This document shows positions 26,268 through 34,987 of a stretch of DNA of 53,901 nucleotides, piece after piece. Source of the stretch: Candidatus Aminicenantota bacterium. GTDB taxonomy: Bacteria; Acidobacteriota; Aminicenantia; Aminicenantales; Aminicenantaceae. The notes beneath the pieces were generated by a model. It made no database searches, was not told the DNA's origin, and saw only the letters and a program-made list of their open reading frames with translations. The stretch is taken from contig WVZL01000016.1 in the NCBI GenBank assembly GCA_011772495.1, positions 74,075 through 127,975 on the forward strand. The letters run 5' to 3'. The translations under genes were made by a program, and so were the position numbers. Each line of letters starts with the position of its first letter. Positions within the stretch are counted from its first letter, which is position 1.

Positions 26268-27362
26268 ATGATAAAATCAGATTGTGTCTATTTTCGGGGC
26301 GACAAGCCCTGCAAGTTCAAACGCCTCTGTGAAGGATGTTCCGATTATACGCCCTTTGCTAAGAGAATCCTGATCATCAAAGGCAGAGCTCAGGGAGATG
26401 TCTTGAGGACAACTGCCCTTCTCCCTGGCTTAAAGAGGAAATTCCCCGACAGTCATATCAGCTGGCTGGTGGATGAAGAAAGTGGGGACCTTCTCGTTCA
26501 CAATCCCTACGTGGATAGGATTATCTGTTTCCGGTGGGAAGACACTCTGTCTTTAGGAGTGGAAAAATTCGAGATCCTCGTGTCCCTCGATAAGGAAGCC
26601 TCGTCCACAGCTATGGCCGCCAGGATAAGCAGCCCTCAGAAATTCGGCTTCGGGATGAACGAATACGGCCATCTCACCATCTTCAACAAAGCCTCTGAAT
26701 ATGCCTATCGTTTAGGAATAGACGATGAGTTAAAATTTTATCAGAATAAAAAAACCTATCAGGAAATCATCTACGAAATCGCCGAGATTGAGTATAAAAA
26801 TGACGAGTACGTTTTCCGGTTGAAACAAGAAGATAAAAAGACGGCCCAAGAATTTTTCAGGAAGAACAAAGTTCCTAAGAATAGGTTGTCTGTTGGCCTG
26901 AATACAGGAGCGGGAACAAAATTCGAGACCAAGCAGTGGCCAGAAGAAAGATATCTAGAACTTATTGAGCTCCTGAGTACTCAACTCCAGGCCAACGTTT
27001 TCCTGCTGGGGGGATTAAGAGAAAAAAAATTCAACCAGTCCCTGGAAAAGAAATCTCCCCATAGAGTCTACAATACAGGGAGTGATAATTCTCTGCTCGA
27101 CTTTGCCGGCTTCGTTTCTTCTCTGGACCTGGTTGTGAGTTCGGATACTTTGGGAATGCACTTGGCCATTGGATTAGGGAAAAAAATCATCGCCCTCTTC
27201 GGCCCTACCTGTCCCCAAGAAATTGACCTCTATAAGAGAGGGGCTAAGCTCTTTGCCGGCGTTTCCTGTGCTCCTTGCTATCAGCAGACCTGTGCTGACG
27301 AGACATGCATGAAGGAAATTTCTGCTGAACAGGTCTTCGAAGAGATTAAAAAGCTCGTTTAA
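26268..27362 (+). CDS. Family 9 glycosyltransferase (heptosyltransferase-like) with N-terminal Cys motif
   Basis: 364 residues, GT-B fold of the ADP-heptose:LPS heptosyltransferase family. The N-terminal half starts at RILIIKGRAQGDVLRTTALLP. The C-terminal half has the GLNTGAG and SSDTLGMHLAIGLGKKIIALFGPT stretches that bind the nucleotide sugar, then CAPCYQQTCADETC, typical of this family. A less common addition is a Cys4 cluster at the very N terminus (Cys6, 15, 21, 24), which could hold a metal. Cytoplasmic or peripheral membrane. The DPM1-like GT2 gene starts 7 bases after its stop. It is probably involved in a core or surface glycan rather than strictly heptose transfer. Confidence 0.9.
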   Translation: MIKSDCVYFRGDKPCKFKRLCEGCSDYTPFAKRILIIKGRAQGDVLRTTALLPGLKRKFPDSHISWLVDEESGDLLVHNPYVDRIICFRWEDTLSLGVEKFEILVSLDKEASSTAMAARISSPQKFGFGMNEYGHLTIFNKASEYAYRLGIDDELKFYQNKKTYQEIIYEIAEIEYKNDEYVFRLKQEDKKTAQEFFRKNKVPKNRLSVGLNTGAGTKFETKQWPEERYLELIELLSTQLQANVFLLGGLREKKFNQSLEKKSPHRVYNTGSDNSLLDFAGFVSSLDLVVSSDTLGMHLAIGLGKKIIALFGPTCPQEIDLYKRGAKLFAGVSCAPCYQQTCADETCMKEISAEQVFEEIKKLV

Positions 27363-27369
27363 GCTCTCC

Positions 27370-28122
27370 ATGGAAAAAGAAAAAAAGAAGCAAGTCACAG
27401 TCCTCATCCCTACCTATAATGAAAAAGAGAATATCGAAGAGTTAATTCAGGAAATCTTGAACCTCTCTCTAGACTTTGACCTCACCGTGCTAGTGGCTGA
27501 TGATGACTCTCCAGACGGAACAGGAGAAATCGTCCAGAAATTATCCCAAAAAGACAAAAGAGTGCAGGTTCTCGTAAGGAAGAAAAGAAGGGGAAGAGGG
27601 GCGGGGGGAATCGACGGTTTTAAAGCCGTTCTAAAGCTGAAACCGGATTATGTGGTTGAAATGGATGGAGACTTCTCCCATCAACCTCGATTCATCCCTC
27701 TGCTGTTGGATAAGGCTGAAAAATATGATTTGGTCATCGGCTCAAGGTTTATTAAAGGAGGAAAAGACCTCGATCGAAATTTCATCAGGAAAATGATCAC
27801 TCTCTTGGTGCGGAAATTCATTAGACACCAATTCCGAATTCCCATCAAAGATGTCTCTTCCGGCTTCCGCTGCTTTAAGAAAGAAGTGTTGGAAAGAATC
27901 GACCTGGATGACCTTATCTCAGTGGGTCCCTCTGTTGTCTTGGAAACTCTCTATAAAGCCTATCTGATGGATTTTGAAATCGGGGAGGTTCCGATAGTTT
28001 TTGTCGACCGGAAAAAAGGAAAGACCAAGTTAAACCTGTTGACCTTGATAGAAACATTGATCATGGCTTTGAAGTTCAAGAAACTTTATACAAGCGAAAA
28101 GTTAAGCTCAGAAAGAATTTGA
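27370..28122 (+). CDS. Dolichyl/polyprenyl-phosphate mannose synthase-like GT2
   Basis: 250 residues with no membrane segments. VLIPTYNEKENIEEL starts the GT-A domain, ADDDSPDGT is the donor-binding site, MDGDFSHQP the metal site, and the C terminus contains the KKGKTKLN stretch typical of DPM1. Such enzymes make polyprenyl-phosphate mannose (or glucose) from a GDP- or UDP-sugar for use by GT39-type transferases, two of which are encoded in this window. The gene is 7 bases downstream of the GT9 gene and 7 bases upstream of ksgA (if that gene starts at its TTG), so it is transcribed with both. Donor sugar not certain. Confidence 0.9.
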   Translation: MEKEKKKQVTVLIPTYNEKENIEELIQEILNLSLDFDLTVLVADDDSPDGTGEIVQKLSQKDKRVQVLVRKKRRGRGAGGIDGFKAVLKLKPDYVVEMDGDFSHQPRFIPLLLDKAEKYDLVIGSRFIKGGKDLDRNFIRKMITLLVRKFIRHQFRIPIKDVSSGFRCFKKEVLERIDLDDLISVGPSVVLETLYKAYLMDFEIGEVPIVFVDRKKGKTKLNLLTLIETLIMALKFKKLYTSEKLSSERI

Positions 28123-28129
28123 ATCTGAT

Positions 28130-28981
28130 TTGGACCATGAGTCAGGAAAAATTTTAACAAAGCTCATGAAAAGAAGCAGAGCCAGAGCTCTGGGTCAGCA
28201 TTTTCTGAAGAATCCCCGCATCCTGAATAAAATCGTCCGCACTATTCGTCCTCAAGCATCCGATTTAATAATAGAAATTGGTCCTGGAAAAGGAGCCTTG
28301 ACTCTTCCTCTAGTCGCCAAAGCGGGCCACGTCATCGCTATCGAGAAAGACAGGACCCTGGCCGCTTCGCTTCAAAAAAAAGACTTTCCGAATTTAACAG
28401 TGCTGGAGGCAGACATCTTGAAGGTGGATTTCATAAAACTCCTCGAGAAAGAAGCCTGGGAGGCAGTAAAACTTGTTGGGAATCTGCCCTATTCCATTTC
28501 ATCCCCACTTCTATTCAGGATAATCGGAGAAAAGGGGCTCTTCTCAGAATGCATCTTCCTTTTCCAAAAAGAATTCGCCGAGCGTATCTGCGCCCAGCCT
28601 GGAACCAAAAAATATGCACCCCTTTCTATCCTCTTCCAGATACATTTCTCGACCAAGTTTCACTTCCTAGTCCCTCCGGACTCCTTTTCTCCACCTCCGC
28701 GAGTCGAATCGGCTTTGATCTCTCTCCGTAAGAGAGAGAAACCTCTCTTCCAGCTCGAAGATGAAGCGTTCTTAAGATTCCTGAAAAAAGCTTTTCAGCA
28801 CCGAAGAAAAACTCTTTATAATAACCTGATCAGGATCCAGTATCCACCTTCTTTACTGAGAGAAGCATTCCAAAAATTCGGCATAGTAAATTCTATACGG
28901 CCAGAACAACTGACTATCTCCCAATTGGTCAACCTTTACCAATTTTTGGGGGAAAAATCGAAGAAGGTGAAGAATCCCTAA
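28130..28981 (+). CDS. ksgA: 16S rRNA (adenine(1518)-N6/adenine(1519)-N6)-dimethyltransferase
   Basis: Universal ribosome-assembly methyltransferase that dimethylates two adenines in helix 45 of 16S rRNA. Visible are LGQHFLKNP at the N terminus, SAM motif EIGPGKGALT, the catalytic NLPYSISSPLL and the C-terminal AFQHRRKTLYNNL. The length is normal. The start is uncertain: the frame opens at a TTG (28130, 283 residues), and an in-frame ATG at 28166 gives 271 residues and a more typical N terminus; neither has a good ribosome-binding site. It follows the GT2 gene closely in the same direction. Confidence 0.95.
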   Translation: MDHESGKILTKLMKRSRARALGQHFLKNPRILNKIVRTIRPQASDLIIEIGPGKGALTLPLVAKAGHVIAIEKDRTLAASLQKKDFPNLTVLEADILKVDFIKLLEKEAWEAVKLVGNLPYSISSPLLFRIIGEKGLFSECIFLFQKEFAERICAQPGTKKYAPLSILFQIHFSTKFHFLVPPDSFSPPPRVESALISLRKREKPLFQLEDEAFLRFLKKAFQHRRKTLYNNLIRIQYPPSLLREAFQKFGIVNSIRPEQLTISQLVNLYQFLGEKSKKVKNP

Positions 28982-29160
28982 AATATCTATTAGCGAACAG
29001 CCTGCAGTTCATATCTCATCTCTCTTCCCCTTACCGTCAGAAGCTTCCTCGGGCCGGAAAACCTGGATATACTTGAATTTTAAGGGAAGAGGCTTAGAAA
29101 AGCCTGTCTGTTTTCAAGCCACTCAGCCAGGGCCTCTTCGTTCAGTAAACAACATAAATA

Positions 29161-29169
29161 TGATATAAT
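29161..29169 (+). promoter_or_regulatory. Extended -10 promoter directly before ftsK
   Basis: TGATATAAT is a perfect extended -10 (TG-N-TATAAT). A weak -35 (TTCAGT, 29141-29146) lies 17 bases upstream. The start would be at about 29175-29177, on the ftsK initiation codon itself (TTG 29174 or ATG 29177), so the mRNA would have no leader. Confidence 0.6.
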
Positions 29170-29176
29170 CCTGTTG

Positions 29177-31474
29177 ATGAAACACAGGAAGAAAAAGAAA
29201 ATCGACCCGAGCTCCCAAAAGCCAAAGAGAAGAAGAAGGGTTAGCTATTTTGAAATAGTCGGTGTCCTCCTCATCTTTCTGGCCATCTTTTCTTTTATCA
29301 GCTTGATCAGCTACCATCCTCAAGATCCCTCCTGGGCCAATGTCACTTCCGCTGACCAGAAAATACATAATTACGGAGGAAGAGTGGGAGCGTCCCTAGC
29401 TGAGGCCCTGTTTCAATTCTCAGGATTAACCTCTTTCTTCCTCCTCTTGGCTCTTCTCTACTTAGGATTTCAGCTTCTTCTCCTGAGAGAAAAAAGACGT
29501 TTCTTGGTGAAAACGGGAGGAGTCGTGATTCTGTTCCTACTTCTGAGTTCCTTTCTCTTCTTGCTCATCGGCAGTTTTCTTTGGAAAGGAATAGAGATCC
29601 AAGCTGGTGGTCTCATAGGCTACCTGGTTTCCACCTTCCTCATTCGCTATTTCAGCCATACCGGTTCTCTCATCTTGATCGCGGCTTTGCTGGTTTTGTT
29701 CATCATCTTCTCTACCGGGATCTCCATCGGGAAGATATTTCAGCTTGGGATCGGATTCTTCAGGTTTGTCTTCAAGGAAGTTCGGATCAAAATCACCAAC
29801 TACCAGAAAGCTAAAGACCGGGAGAAGAAGAGGAGAAAAGTTGTCGAAAAATATTCTTCCGTGGAGGAGGAAACAGAAAAAATCCTCCGAGAAAAAAAGC
29901 CGAAAAAGAGAAAAAAAGAACCTTTCCCAGAACCCCTCCCCCCTAAAGTGCCATCCCCACCGGTGACCCAAAAACCCCTTTTCCAAGAGGTAGGAAAAAG
30001 AGGGGATTACCGCTTTCCTTCCTTCAATCTCTTAGATGAAACCAAGAGCCATGAACAAATAGACAAGAATGAACTCTACGAAAAAAAGCAGCGAATCGAG
30101 GACAAGCTCGGAGAATTCCGAGTCGAAGGAGAAGTTAAGGAGTACCACCCTGGCCCGATCATCACGACCTATGAATTCTTTCCATATCCTGGGGTCAAAG
30201 TCAGCCAGGTATCCAACCTAACAGAAGACCTGTCCCTAGCCTTAGGCGCTGAATCAGTCAGAATCCAAAGGATGCCTGGAAAATCTTCCCTTGGAGTTGA
30301 AATTCCGAACGACAGAAGAGAAGTCATCAAGCTCAGGGATATCATCCAGTCGGAGGAATTCATAAAATCGCCTTCAAAACTCACTGTAGCTCTCGGAAAG
30401 ACGGTTCACGGAGAGATTTATGTCACTGATCTATCCATCATGCCTCATCTCCTCATCGCCGGGGCCACGGGCTCAGGAAAAAGCGTAGCCCTGCAGTGTA
30501 TCATTGCCAGCATTCTCTACAAGGCCACTCCGGATGAAGTCAAACTCATCCTGATTGATCCCAAAAGATTGGAATTCAATCAGTACGACGGTATCCCTCA
30601 CCTCCTCAGCCCGGTCATCAAAGAAGCGAAGAAGGCAGAGGCAGTTTTAACCAATGCCATAAAAAAAATGGAAGCAAGATACCAAAAACTAGGGTTCCTG
30701 AATGCCAGGAACATAGAGCAGCACAATTTGCGGGTGAAACAAATCTTGAAAGATAAGAAAGACAAATTAACGGATGAGGAAAAAGAACGCCTCCAGCCTC
30801 TTCCCTATATTGTGATCATCATCGATGAGCTGGCAGAATTGATGATGATCGGAGCCCAAGAGGTGGAATACTATATTGCCCGCTTGGCTCAACTGGCCAG
30901 AGCTGTAGGGATCCATCTTGTCATGGCCACCCAACGCCCCTCGATCGATGTCATAACCGGAACCATCAAGAATAACTTCTCCTGCCGCATAGCCTTCCGA
31001 GTTCCATCCCGGGTTGACTCAAGAATTATCCTTGATGCTCCTGGAGCTGAAAAACTCCTGGGCCTTGGCGACATGCTCTTCATGCCCCCGAATTATCCCC
31101 GCTTGATCAGGCTGCATTGCGCCTACCTGACTCCCGCTGAAGTCACCCGCCTGGTGAAATTCGCCAAGGAGCAGGGAAGCCCAACCTATGACACAAAAAT
31201 CGTCAACGTCATAAAGAGCCCTGAAGAGTATCCCTTGGATGAGTTCGGAGAAAGAGATGAGCTTTACGATAAAGCCGTGGAACTGGTCCTTCTTACTGGT
31301 CAAGCCTCAGCCTCCTATCTCCAGAGAAAACTCAAATTGGGTTATGCTCGAGCCGCCAGAATCATTGACCAGATGGAACAAGAAGGTATTGTCGGCCCTT
31401 CAGAGGGAAGCAAGCCCCGGGAAATCCTGGTCGACGCCAAATCCTATCTCGAGAGAAAAGAAGAGGAGCCCTAG
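29177..31474 (+). CDS. ftsK: DNA translocase FtsK/SpoIIIE family
   Basis: 765 residues from the ATG at 29177 (a TTG precedes it in frame at 29174). A basic N terminus is followed by four membrane segments (about 30-190), then a charged linker and the motor domain. Walker A is GATGSGKS (about 430-437), Walker B IIIDELAEL (about 545-553). The C-terminal gamma winged helix (LLTGQASASYLQRKLKLGY) reads the polar KOPS-type sequences in other bacteria. It pumps chromosomal DNA through the division septum and activates XerCD. A perfect extended -10 ends 7 bases before the ATG, suggesting a leaderless message. The stop codon is immediately followed by the TTG start of the next gene. Confidence 0.96.
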   Translation: MKHRKKKKIDPSSQKPKRRRRVSYFEIVGVLLIFLAIFSFISLISYHPQDPSWANVTSADQKIHNYGGRVGASLAEALFQFSGLTSFFLLLALLYLGFQLLLLREKRRFLVKTGGVVILFLLLSSFLFLLIGSFLWKGIEIQAGGLIGYLVSTFLIRYFSHTGSLILIAALLVLFIIFSTGISIGKIFQLGIGFFRFVFKEVRIKITNYQKAKDREKKRRKVVEKYSSVEEETEKILREKKPKKRKKEPFPEPLPPKVPSPPVTQKPLFQEVGKRGDYRFPSFNLLDETKSHEQIDKNELYEKKQRIEDKLGEFRVEGEVKEYHPGPIITTYEFFPYPGVKVSQVSNLTEDLSLALGAESVRIQRMPGKSSLGVEIPNDRREVIKLRDIIQSEEFIKSPSKLTVALGKTVHGEIYVTDLSIMPHLLIAGATGSGKSVALQCIIASILYKATPDEVKLILIDPKRLEFNQYDGIPHLLSPVIKEAKKAEAVLTNAIKKMEARYQKLGFLNARNIEQHNLRVKQILKDKKDKLTDEEKERLQPLPYIVIIIDELAELMMIGAQEVEYYIARLAQLARAVGIHLVMATQRPSIDVITGTIKNNFSCRIAFRVPSRVDSRIILDAPGAEKLLGLGDMLFMPPNYPRLIRLHCAYLTPAEVTRLVKFAKEQGSPTYDTKIVNVIKSPEEYPLDEFGERDELYDKAVELVLLTGQASASYLQRKLKLGYARAARIIDQMEQEGIVGPSEGSKPREILVDAKSYLERKEEEP

Positions 31475-33595
31475 TTGTTCTCGTTGAAAAAACAGAAAAG
31501 AAGGTTAAACAAAGCTCTCAAGAATAAAAACCTCCGACAGGCTCTCCAGACCGCTTCTTCCCACCATTACCAGAAATTTGAAGACACGACCAAAAACATG
31601 TCCTGGGAGGAATACAAAGAAAAAGCCAGGGCCATAAAAGAAGAATGCCTCGAGCGGCTTCCTCAGCTTATTCAAGAATTCAGCCAAGAAGCAAGGATGT
31701 CAGGGGCTCATGTTTACCAAGTTTCCACTCCTCAAGAGGCGCTCCAGAGGATAGAGCGAATCGCTCGCCAGAAAAAAGCCAAACTGATCGTCAAGTCTAA
31801 ATCCATGGTGAGCGAAGAGATTGGGCTCAATGACTTTCTCCAGAAAAAAGGCTACCAAGTCGTGGAAACTGATTTGGGGGAATGGATTATCCAGCTCGCT
31901 AAAGAGAGACCCTCCCATATAACAGCTCCTGTCCTTCACAAAACCAAGGAAGAAATTGCAAAAATTCTCAGCAAGCAGCTTGGAATTCAGGTCCCTGCCG
32001 ACCCTAAAAAAATTGTCCGACTGGCAAGAGAAAAGATGCGCCAGAACTTTATTGAAGCTGATATCGGCGTTTCAGGAGCCAACCTGGCAGTGGCTGAAAC
32101 AGGAACCTTGGTTATCATCAGCAACGAAGGAAACGCCCGCTTGGTTACATCCCTTCCTCCTGTCCACATCGCTCTTCTGACAACTGAAAAATTCGTCCAA
32201 TCGCTAGAGCAGGCCGCCACCCTTATTAAAGCTCTAACCACGGCCTCATCAGGAAATAAGCTGACTTCCTACGTTTCCTTTATCTCAGGACCGAGCCGGA
32301 CAACAGATATCGAAAAGGAATTGGTCATAGGAGCTCACGGCCCAGAGGAACTCCACATCATCATTCTCGATAATCAGAGACTCAAGATAGGGAAAGATGA
32401 ACAGTTGAAGGAAATTCTCTATTGTCTGAAATGCGGCGGCTGCATGCTTGTCTGCCCGGTTTTTCAGGCCGTAGGAGGACACCTCTTTGGAGGACCTGTC
32501 TATCCAGGAGGTATCGGTATCCTCATGACGGCCATGAACCGCTCGGCCAAGGAGATTTCCTGTCTGCTCGACTTTTGCGCCGACTGCAAAAAATGCGATG
32601 CTTTCTGCCCAGTGGGAATTCGCACCAGCGAACTTCTGCTCGAAGTAAAAAATAGAGTGGGTCCAAATATGCTGGAAAGAGCTCTTTCGACTGTTATAAG
32701 GAAGAGTTCTCTTTATGAATTCGCAGCTAAGATCTTATCTTTGATCCAATCACCCTGGAAAAAAAATGGGTATTTGGAAAACCTTCCCTTGTCCTGGGCA
32801 AAGGGAAAAACTCTCCCTGCCCTTAGCCTTAAAAAAACCGAATTCCCGTTAAAGAGATACAAGGAGAAAATCTACTTCTTCCAAGGATGTCTGGGTAGAC
32901 TTTTCTTCCCGGAACTTCGCGAAAGTGTCATCTCCACTCTCTCTCATCACGGGTTCGCAGTCGTCTCGCCTTCAGACCAAGTGTGCTGCGGCGCCCCCAG
33001 CCTGCACCTCGGTCATAAAAAAGATGTCCAGAAACTGGCCCATAAAAACCTAAAATCCTTCGAGAGAGAAAACCCAAATTACATAATAACCATCTGTCCC
33101 ACCGGAAATTCAATCTTTAAGAACCTGTACCCCCAATTCCAGGCAGCCTCCTCCCGATGGATGGATAAGGTTTATGATTTTACTGAATTTCTGGTCACCA
33201 AGGGATACTTGCTCGGGGAAAGACAAAGTCCGAGCCAAGATATTTTTTACCATTATCCCTGTCATTACTCGAATGATCCCCTGAAACACGAAATGCCAAG
33301 AGAGCTGATTCAGTCTCTCGGCTATGAGCTGAAAGTTGAAGAAGAGCCCCTCGCTTGCTGTGGATTTTGTGGAGTCTTCTTCTTCAAGAATCCCGAGATC
33401 TCTTCTCTCATCTGGGAAAGGAAGAAGCAGAAAATCCTGTCAAATAAGACAGATCTTATCGCCACCGACTGTCCGGGCTGCCTTTTCCAACTCAGAGCCC
33501 ATTTAAGAAAAGAGGGCGGCTCCTTTGAAATTCTGCATACGGCCGAACTCTACTCCAAGTCTCTCAAGAAACAGACCAGAAAAAAAGACTCATAA
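31475..33595 (+). CDS. Fused LutB/LutA-type iron-sulfur oxidoreductase
   Basis: 706 residues. Residues about 1-300 are a LutB-like LUD domain. Two 4Fe-4S motifs follow: CLKCGGCMLVCP (about 319-330) and CADCKKCDAFCP (about 369-380). The C-terminal 250 residues carry two CCG cysteine motifs (CCGAPS, about 504; CCGFCG, about 628) as in LutA/GlpC. In Bacillus LutA, LutB and LutC together oxidise L-lactate; here A and B are joined in one chain and no LutC or permease is in view. The TTG start directly follows the ftsK stop and has GGAG 6 bases upstream. It is therefore probably read from the ftsK transcript. Electron donor could be lactate or another 2-hydroxy acid. Confidence 0.88.
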   Translation: MFSLKKQKRRLNKALKNKNLRQALQTASSHHYQKFEDTTKNMSWEEYKEKARAIKEECLERLPQLIQEFSQEARMSGAHVYQVSTPQEALQRIERIARQKKAKLIVKSKSMVSEEIGLNDFLQKKGYQVVETDLGEWIIQLAKERPSHITAPVLHKTKEEIAKILSKQLGIQVPADPKKIVRLAREKMRQNFIEADIGVSGANLAVAETGTLVIISNEGNARLVTSLPPVHIALLTTEKFVQSLEQAATLIKALTTASSGNKLTSYVSFISGPSRTTDIEKELVIGAHGPEELHIIILDNQRLKIGKDEQLKEILYCLKCGGCMLVCPVFQAVGGHLFGGPVYPGGIGILMTAMNRSAKEISCLLDFCADCKKCDAFCPVGIRTSELLLEVKNRVGPNMLERALSTVIRKSSLYEFAAKILSLIQSPWKKNGYLENLPLSWAKGKTLPALSLKKTEFPLKRYKEKIYFFQGCLGRLFFPELRESVISTLSHHGFAVVSPSDQVCCGAPSLHLGHKKDVQKLAHKNLKSFERENPNYIITICPTGNSIFKNLYPQFQAASSRWMDKVYDFTEFLVTKGYLLGERQSPSQDIFYHYPCHYSNDPLKHEMPRELIQSLGYELKVEEEPLACCGFCGVFFFKNPEISSLIWERKKQKILSNKTDLIATDCPGCLFQLRAHLRKEGGSFEILHTAELYSKSLKKQTRKKDS

Positions 33596-33625
33596 TAGGT
33601 TAAACATTACATTTTCCGTGAGAAG

Positions 33626-33810
33626 AAGAGTTTTGGGGATGTATGAGGCGACCTTAAAAGATTTAGCCTTAAAATTTCGCTCTTTGAGGGAAGTCGACAG
33701 AGTCGACCTGCGAGTATGTCTGAGCGAAGTGAGTTACGGAGCAGCCGAGAAGAGAGTAATTTGAATGGCGTAAAAAATCTTTTGGGAGCCGAGATATCCT
33801 CAAAACTCTT
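33626..33810 (+). ncRNA. Putative structured RNA, copy A
   Basis: No coding frame covers this stretch. AAGAGTTTTGGGGAT (33626-33640) pairs with ATCCTCAAAACTCTT (33796-33810): 15 pairs with one G-U. Inside lies a hairpin GTCGAC-AGA-GTCGAC (33693-33707). Several blocks are identical to the element at 47015-47364 and in the same order: GCGACCTT, TTAGCCTT, GAGGGAA, CGAGTATGTCTGAG, GAGTTACG, CCGAGAAGAG and GAATGGCGT. The paired segments differ between copies but stay complementary, which is the mark of a conserved RNA structure. It sits between convergent genes, downstream of the ftsK-lut unit. No strong promoter is visible, so it may be read through. The strand is inferred from the other copy. 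I do not recognise the RNA family with certainty. Confidence 0.65.
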
Positions 33811-33839
33811 GTGTTTAATTTAAAGCTATGCTATCTCGG
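33789..33839. repeat. Inverted repeat overlapping the 3' arm of RNA copy A
   Basis: CCGAGATA (33789-33796) and TATCTCGG (33832-33839) are perfect complements separated by 35 bases. Pairing here would share bases with the outer stem of the putative RNA, so the two foldings compete at one edge. It may serve as part of the end of the transcript from either convergent gene; no T run follows. Confidence 0.4.
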
Positions 33840-33853
33840 ATATAAAGACAGCT

Positions 33854-34987
33854 CTAATAATAACCTTCCTCTTCGATCACCCGAGCTAAGACTTGAATGT
33901 TCTCTCTTTTTGTATGGGGAGCTACGGAACAGGCTGTACTGAGAATAAAACCTCCACCTGGCTTGGCAACCTTGATCCTGTATTCAGCATCTTTCTCTAC
34001 AACTTCTCTGGAGCCAAAAAGCAAAACATTGACCGGATCAATATTTCCTTTGATGAAAACTTTGCCTTCCAGGCGCTTCTTTGCTTCGGCTAAGCGAACA
34101 TTTCCCAGGGGAGGAGGATCAAGGCATTCAATCCCAGAGATTCCGGTCTCGATCATCATCTCCAAGCGATCGCTGATGGCTCCGCAGGTGTGAGTGTAGG
34201 CATGCACTCCGCAGCTTCGTACCGCTCGGGCTATCTGGCCTTCATAAGGAAGGACAAATTCTCGATAAAATCCAGGAGAAATAAACCCTGCTCCCGCATA
34301 AGGCGAGGAAATCTTCAGGGCATCGATTCCATGCTCAATCTGCTCCAAGGCCATCCTCTTCACGCCATCAGCATAGCGCTGAAGTATTTCTTTAGCTTTT
34401 GAGGGCTCCTGAATAAGATAAACCATCCCTCGTTGGAGTCCGAAAAGGTTAAGAAAATAATCGAAAGGAGAAGTTACCTCGCCGTGGATGGAATACTCTT
34501 CTCCTGCTCTTTGGTTGATGATATCGAAAACATCGTACTTGTGCTCAGGGTGAATTCGAAATTCTAGCCCTTGGGAAACAGGAATAAAACCGATCTCTTC
34601 GGGCAGCGCTACTGGATCAAATTCTTGAATACCAGGCGGGGAAGGAGGATCGTGAGGATGATGCCGCGGAAGGCCATCATAAAGGCAATCTGTCCTTTCG
34701 CCGTTTTTCCAATAAACTACCTCGGCTTTTTCCTCCGTCTGAATTTTCTCCGTCTCTTCTTTCCAGCTAGGAGAATGACCGTGAAGACTGATGAGAATGC
34801 CATCAAAACCATAGGTCTCTCTGAGCTGTAAGAGACCCTCGGCAAAAAGGTCGGCCGAAAACCAGAATTCAGCCGGAGAAAAACCTGTCTGCTGCAACAT
34901 ATGGCCGATACTCAACTGGCACATGAGAGGCACCCGGTCTGGTTCGCCAAGGTCCATGGCTCTTTTGACCCGTTCTTTGGAAGTCAT
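33854..34987 (-). CDS. Uroporphyrinogen decarboxylase-family methyltransferase (MtaA/CmuA-like)
   Basis: 377 residues from the ATG at 34987 (TSKERVKRAMDLGEPDRVP is the normal family start; the frame reaches 35026). TIM-barrel protein of the URO-D superfamily. THTCG and, near the end, STACSVAPHTKREN provide the His and Cys ligands of the zinc site in corrinoid:CoM-type methyltransferases, and a long GNIDP segment is present. It lacks the Arg-rich N-terminal site of true HemE, so methyl transfer from a corrinoid protein or a related reaction is more likely than haem synthesis. No corrinoid protein gene lies nearby. Single-gene unit between convergent lut and the HD-GYP gene. Substrate unknown. 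Confidence 0.85.
   Translation of the reverse strand: MTSKERVKRAMDLGEPDRVPLMCQLSIGHMLQQTGFSPAEFWFSADLFAEGLLQLRETYGFDGILISLHGHSPSWKEETEKIQTEEKAEVVYWKNGERTDCLYDGLPRHHPHDPPSPPGIQEFDPVALPEEIGFIPVSQGLEFRIHPEHKYDVFDIINQRAGEEYSIHGEVTSPFDYFLNLFGLQRGMVYLIQEPSKAKEILQRYADGVKRMALEQIEHGIDALKISSPYAGAGFISPGFYREFVLPYEGQIARAVRSCGVHAYTHTCGAISDRLEMMIETGISGIECLDPPPLGNVRLAEAKKRLEGKVFIKGNIDPVNVLLFGSREVVEKDAEYRIKVAKPGGGFILSTACSVAPHTKRENIQVLARVIEEEGYY

Noticed and set aside
33525..33764. 79-residue frame after the lut gene
   Set aside because: It crosses the end of the lut gene and the putative RNA A in another frame; no protein-like features.
33626..33810. Interpretation of the paired elements as MITEs
   Set aside because: The outer repeats differ between the two copies while staying complementary within each copy; MITE ends should be alike across copies. 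No target-site duplication is evident.
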